From: CAZOOR01 sp964581505
Lineage (GTDB): Bacteria; Bacteroidota; Ignavibacteria; Kapaibacteriales; UBA2268
Reading direction: 5' to 3'
Length of the DNA: 8,046 nucleotides
Assembly (NCBI GenBank): GCA_964581505.1
Contig: CAZOOR010000085.1
Coordinates: forward strand, 1 to 8,046
Shown here: positions 6,392-8,046 of the stretch, one piece after another
How positions within the stretch are numbered: the stretch's first letter is position 1
Layout of the letters: each line of letters starts with the position of its first letter
The notes under the pieces: generated by a model
Seen by the model: the letters and a program-made list of their open reading frames with translations, nothing else
What the model was told of the DNA's origin: nothing
Databases searched by the model: none
Translations under genes and position numbers: made by a program

Positions 6392-6425
6392 AGAAAACTT
6401 ATCCGTCTTTTACAGTAAAGTTTAG

Positions 6426-6433
6426 TATTTTTG
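6426..6433 (+). promoter_or_regulatory. Candidate -7 element for the phosphatase-symporter pair
   Basis: TATTTTTG matches TAnnTTTG and lies 32 bp before the ATG at 6466, in the 114-bp divergent spacer shared with aspS. The upstream element is poor (CTTTT at about 6407-6411). The gene has no evident Shine-Dalgarno sequence, as is common in Bacteroidota-type genomes. Confidence 0.35.
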
Positions 6434-6465
6434 TTGGTTATTAATAAATTCTTTCGGCAAAAATA

Positions 6466-6978
6466 ATGAAGAAAGCCATATTTTTCGATAGAGACGGCAT
6501 TGTGAACTATCGTCCTGTTGGCGATTATATAATGAATATACAGGAATTTCGGTTTACTCCCGACTTTTTTGATTTCTTTACAAAGATTAAGCAAGATGGT
6601 TATTTGGCAATTCTCGTTTCCAATCAGCAGGGGGTTGGCAAAGGACTGATGAGTGAAGACGATTTGCTCTTTCTAAATGAATTTATGCAGAACGAACTGC
6701 TCACCCATACGGGACTAAAATTTGATGATACCTATTATTGTATTGCCCTTGCCGAAGAGAACAGCCCCCGCCGTAAACCCGAACCCGGAATGTTGCTCGA
6801 AGCCATTGATGATTGGGATATTGCCCCCGAACAAAGTTGGCTAATCGGCGACAGTCCGTCAGATATAATCGCAGGTAAGCGGGCGGGCGTCAAAACGATT
6901 TTCGTTACAAACGAACCCGTACCGGAAGAACTCGAACCCGATGTTGTCTGCAAAAGTTTAGCCGAAATCGAGATTTAA
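6466..6978 (+). CDS. HAD-IIIA family phosphatase, GmhB/HisB-N-like
   Basis: The 170-residue product carries all HAD motifs: FFDRDGIVN (nucleophile D8, acid/base D10), VSNQQGVGKG (S52), RKPEPGM (K104), and IGDSPSDIIAGKRAG (D129, D133). The DRDGxxN start and KPxPGM place it in the family of D-glycero-D-manno-heptose bisphosphate phosphatase and the histidinol-phosphatase part of HisB, of similar length. Those enzymes usually carry a Cys/His zinc cluster just before RKPxPGM. Here only C92 remains and the loop is short (EENSPRRKPEP), so zinc is probably absent and the substrate is uncertain. A sugar phosphate is the best guess. It is divergent from aspS and followed after 3 bp by the symporter gene, so the two are likely co-transcribed. 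Confidence 0.9.
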   Translation: MKKAIFFDRDGIVNYRPVGDYIMNIQEFRFTPDFFDFFTKIKQDGYLAILVSNQQGVGKGLMSEDDLLFLNEFMQNELLTHTGLKFDDTYYCIALAEENSPRRKPEPGMLLEAIDDWDIAPEQSWLIGDSPSDIIAGKRAGVKTIFVTNEPVPEELEPDVVCKSLAEIEI

Positions 6979-6981
6979 GCG

Positions 6982-8046
6982 ATGCATTTTACTCTTGCCT
7001 ATCCCGATATCATCATCATATTGCTGTATTTAGCGGTAGTATTATATGTCGGGCTTGTCGCTTCGCGGCGGAAATCAAACGGCTCGAAAGTTGATTTCAT
7101 TCTTGCTGGACGCAAACTCACCGTGCCGCTTTTCGTTGCTACGCTCGTTGCCACTTGGTACGGAAATATTCTCGGGGTCGGCGAATTTGTCTATAACTAC
7201 GGCATTGTCGCTTGGGTATGCTTCGGCATTGTTTACTATATAGCGGCAATCCTCTACGCATTTCTCGTTGCAGGCAAAATTCGCAAATCAGGAACATTCA
7301 CAATACCGGAGAAAATGAACGAAAAATACGGACAGAGTGCCGGCGTTATTTCCTCGCTCATCGTGCTGATTATAACAATACCCGCCGCCTATGTGCTTAT
7401 GCTCGGGATATTGCTGCAACTCTTCACCGGTTGGAATCTGACGCTCAGCATTATTATCGGGACAGCCGTTTCGCTCCTTTATATCTATCATGGTGGTTTC
7501 AAATCCGATGTGCTGACCAATGCAGTACAGTTTTTTATTATGTATGCCGGCTTCGGTGCATTGCTTGTGTTTACGCTCCTGCAATACGGTTCGCCGCTTA
7601 CCCTTTTCGACAAACTGCCGGCAAATCATGTAAAAGTGTTCGGCGGTTTCTCGTGGACTTATATACTAGCTTGGTTCTTCATCGCATTTCAAACATTTGT
7701 TGACCCGAGTTTCTATCAGCGCTCCCTTGCCGCCGAGACCCCGCAGACCGCAAAGAAAGGAATTTTGATTTCAGTTGCTTTCTGGCTTCTTTTCGACATC
7801 ATGACACTAATCACCGGGCTTTACGCCAAAGTCTATTTCACAAACATCGAAGCCGTGATGGCATATCCCGCACTCGGCGAAAGAGTCCTGCCAGTCGTCT
7901 GGAAAGGTCTCTTCATCACCGCACTGCTCTCGACCGTGATGTCCACTTTGGACAGCTACGCTTTTCTAAGTGCCACAACTATCGGCAACGATATATTGAA
8001 AAAAGTCTTCAAAACGAGGAAAACAACGGACTTAACGAAAGCGGGC
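6982..8046 (+). CDS. Sodium:solute symporter family protein, partial (3' end beyond window)
   Basis: The frame is open from the ATG at 6982 to the last base, giving 355 codons without a stop; SSS family members are commonly about 450-600 residues, so the C-terminal part is missing. It has many hydrophobic segments of the LeuT-like fold. SSS landmarks include GGFKSDVLTNAVQFFIM at 171-187, DPSFYQRSLAA at 241-251, and LLSTVMSTLDSYAFLSATT at 315-333, whose small and hydroxyl residues resemble the sodium-site helix. Such proteins import small solutes (sugars, amino acids, vitamins, carboxylates) with Na+; the substrate cannot be told from this. The start lies 3 bp after the phosphatase stop, with only a weak GAG upstream, which suggests translational coupling. 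Confidence 0.92.
   Translation, partial: MHFTLAYPDIIIILLYLAVVLYVGLVASRRKSNGSKVDFILAGRKLTVPLFVATLVATWYGNILGVGEFVYNYGIVAWVCFGIVYYIAAILYAFLVAGKIRKSGTFTIPEKMNEKYGQSAGVISSLIVLIITIPAAYVLMLGILLQLFTGWNLTLSIIIGTAVSLLYIYHGGFKSDVLTNAVQFFIMYAGFGALLVFTLLQYGSPLTLFDKLPANHVKVFGGFSWTYILAWFFIAFQTFVDPSFYQRSLAAETPQTAKKGILISVAFWLLFDIMTLITGLYAKVYFTNIEAVMAYPALGERVLPVVWKGLFITALLSTVMSTLDSYAFLSATTIGNDILKKVFKTRKTTDLTKAG

Noticed and set aside
6370..6594. Minus-strand 74-codon ORF between aspS and the phosphatase gene
   Set aside because: It overlaps the divergent promoter spacer and the phosphatase start antisense, and has no recognisable features.
7212..7703. Plus-strand 163-codon ORF and antisense ORF at 7288-7629
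   Set aside because: Both lie in other frames of the symporter gene, whose frame shows clear SSS motifs. The symporter frame simply has no stop inside the window.

Overview
The window looks like part of a bacterial chromosome, probably from the FCB group (Bacteroidota / Chlorobiota / Ignavibacteriota relatives). The grounds are the style of the AspRS, several promoter-like motifs of the TAnnTTTG type, and sparse Shine-Dalgarno sequences outside the central operon. This placement is an inference; no rRNA or other strong phylogenetic marker is present.

Layout. (1) Positions 1-209 hold a minus-strand tRNA pair, tRNA-Ala(CGC) then tRNA-Gln(CTG), closed by a hairpin/U-tract terminator at the window edge. 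(2) Positions 225-318 are an exact 94-bp copy of 4554-4647. The 94 bp hold the last 20 codons and stop of aspS plus 31 bp downstream. (3) Between the two copies lies a very AT-rich block with five tightly packed minus-strand genes, in transcription order: a VWA-domain lipoprotein (3235-4284), a four-helix membrane protein (2486-3220), a membrane-anchored protein that looks like two diverged VWA-like halves (1341-2489), a small cysteine-containing lipoprotein (681-1328), and a 108-aa polytopic membrane protein (354-680). (4) Complete aspS lies at 4585-6351 on the minus strand. (5) Divergent from aspS are a HAD-IIIA phosphatase gene (6466-6978) and, 3 bp later, a sodium:solute symporter gene that runs off the right edge (6982-8046).

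Interpretation. The most economical reading is that aspS and the two tRNA genes were once neighbours, 46 bp apart. A 4,329-bp cassette then entered at the 3' end of aspS, restored an intact aspS with its own copy of the 3' end, and left the displaced original end next to the tRNAs. That is the signature of site-specific integration, but no integrase or transposase lies between the repeats. The cargo is a single envelope-directed operon: all five products have membrane or lipoprotein signals, and the genes are joined by an ATGA overlap, a TAA-ATG abutment and gaps of 12-14 bp. I do not recognise this five-gene set as a named system; its function is unknown. The flanks are ordinary housekeeping sequence with clearly higher GC.
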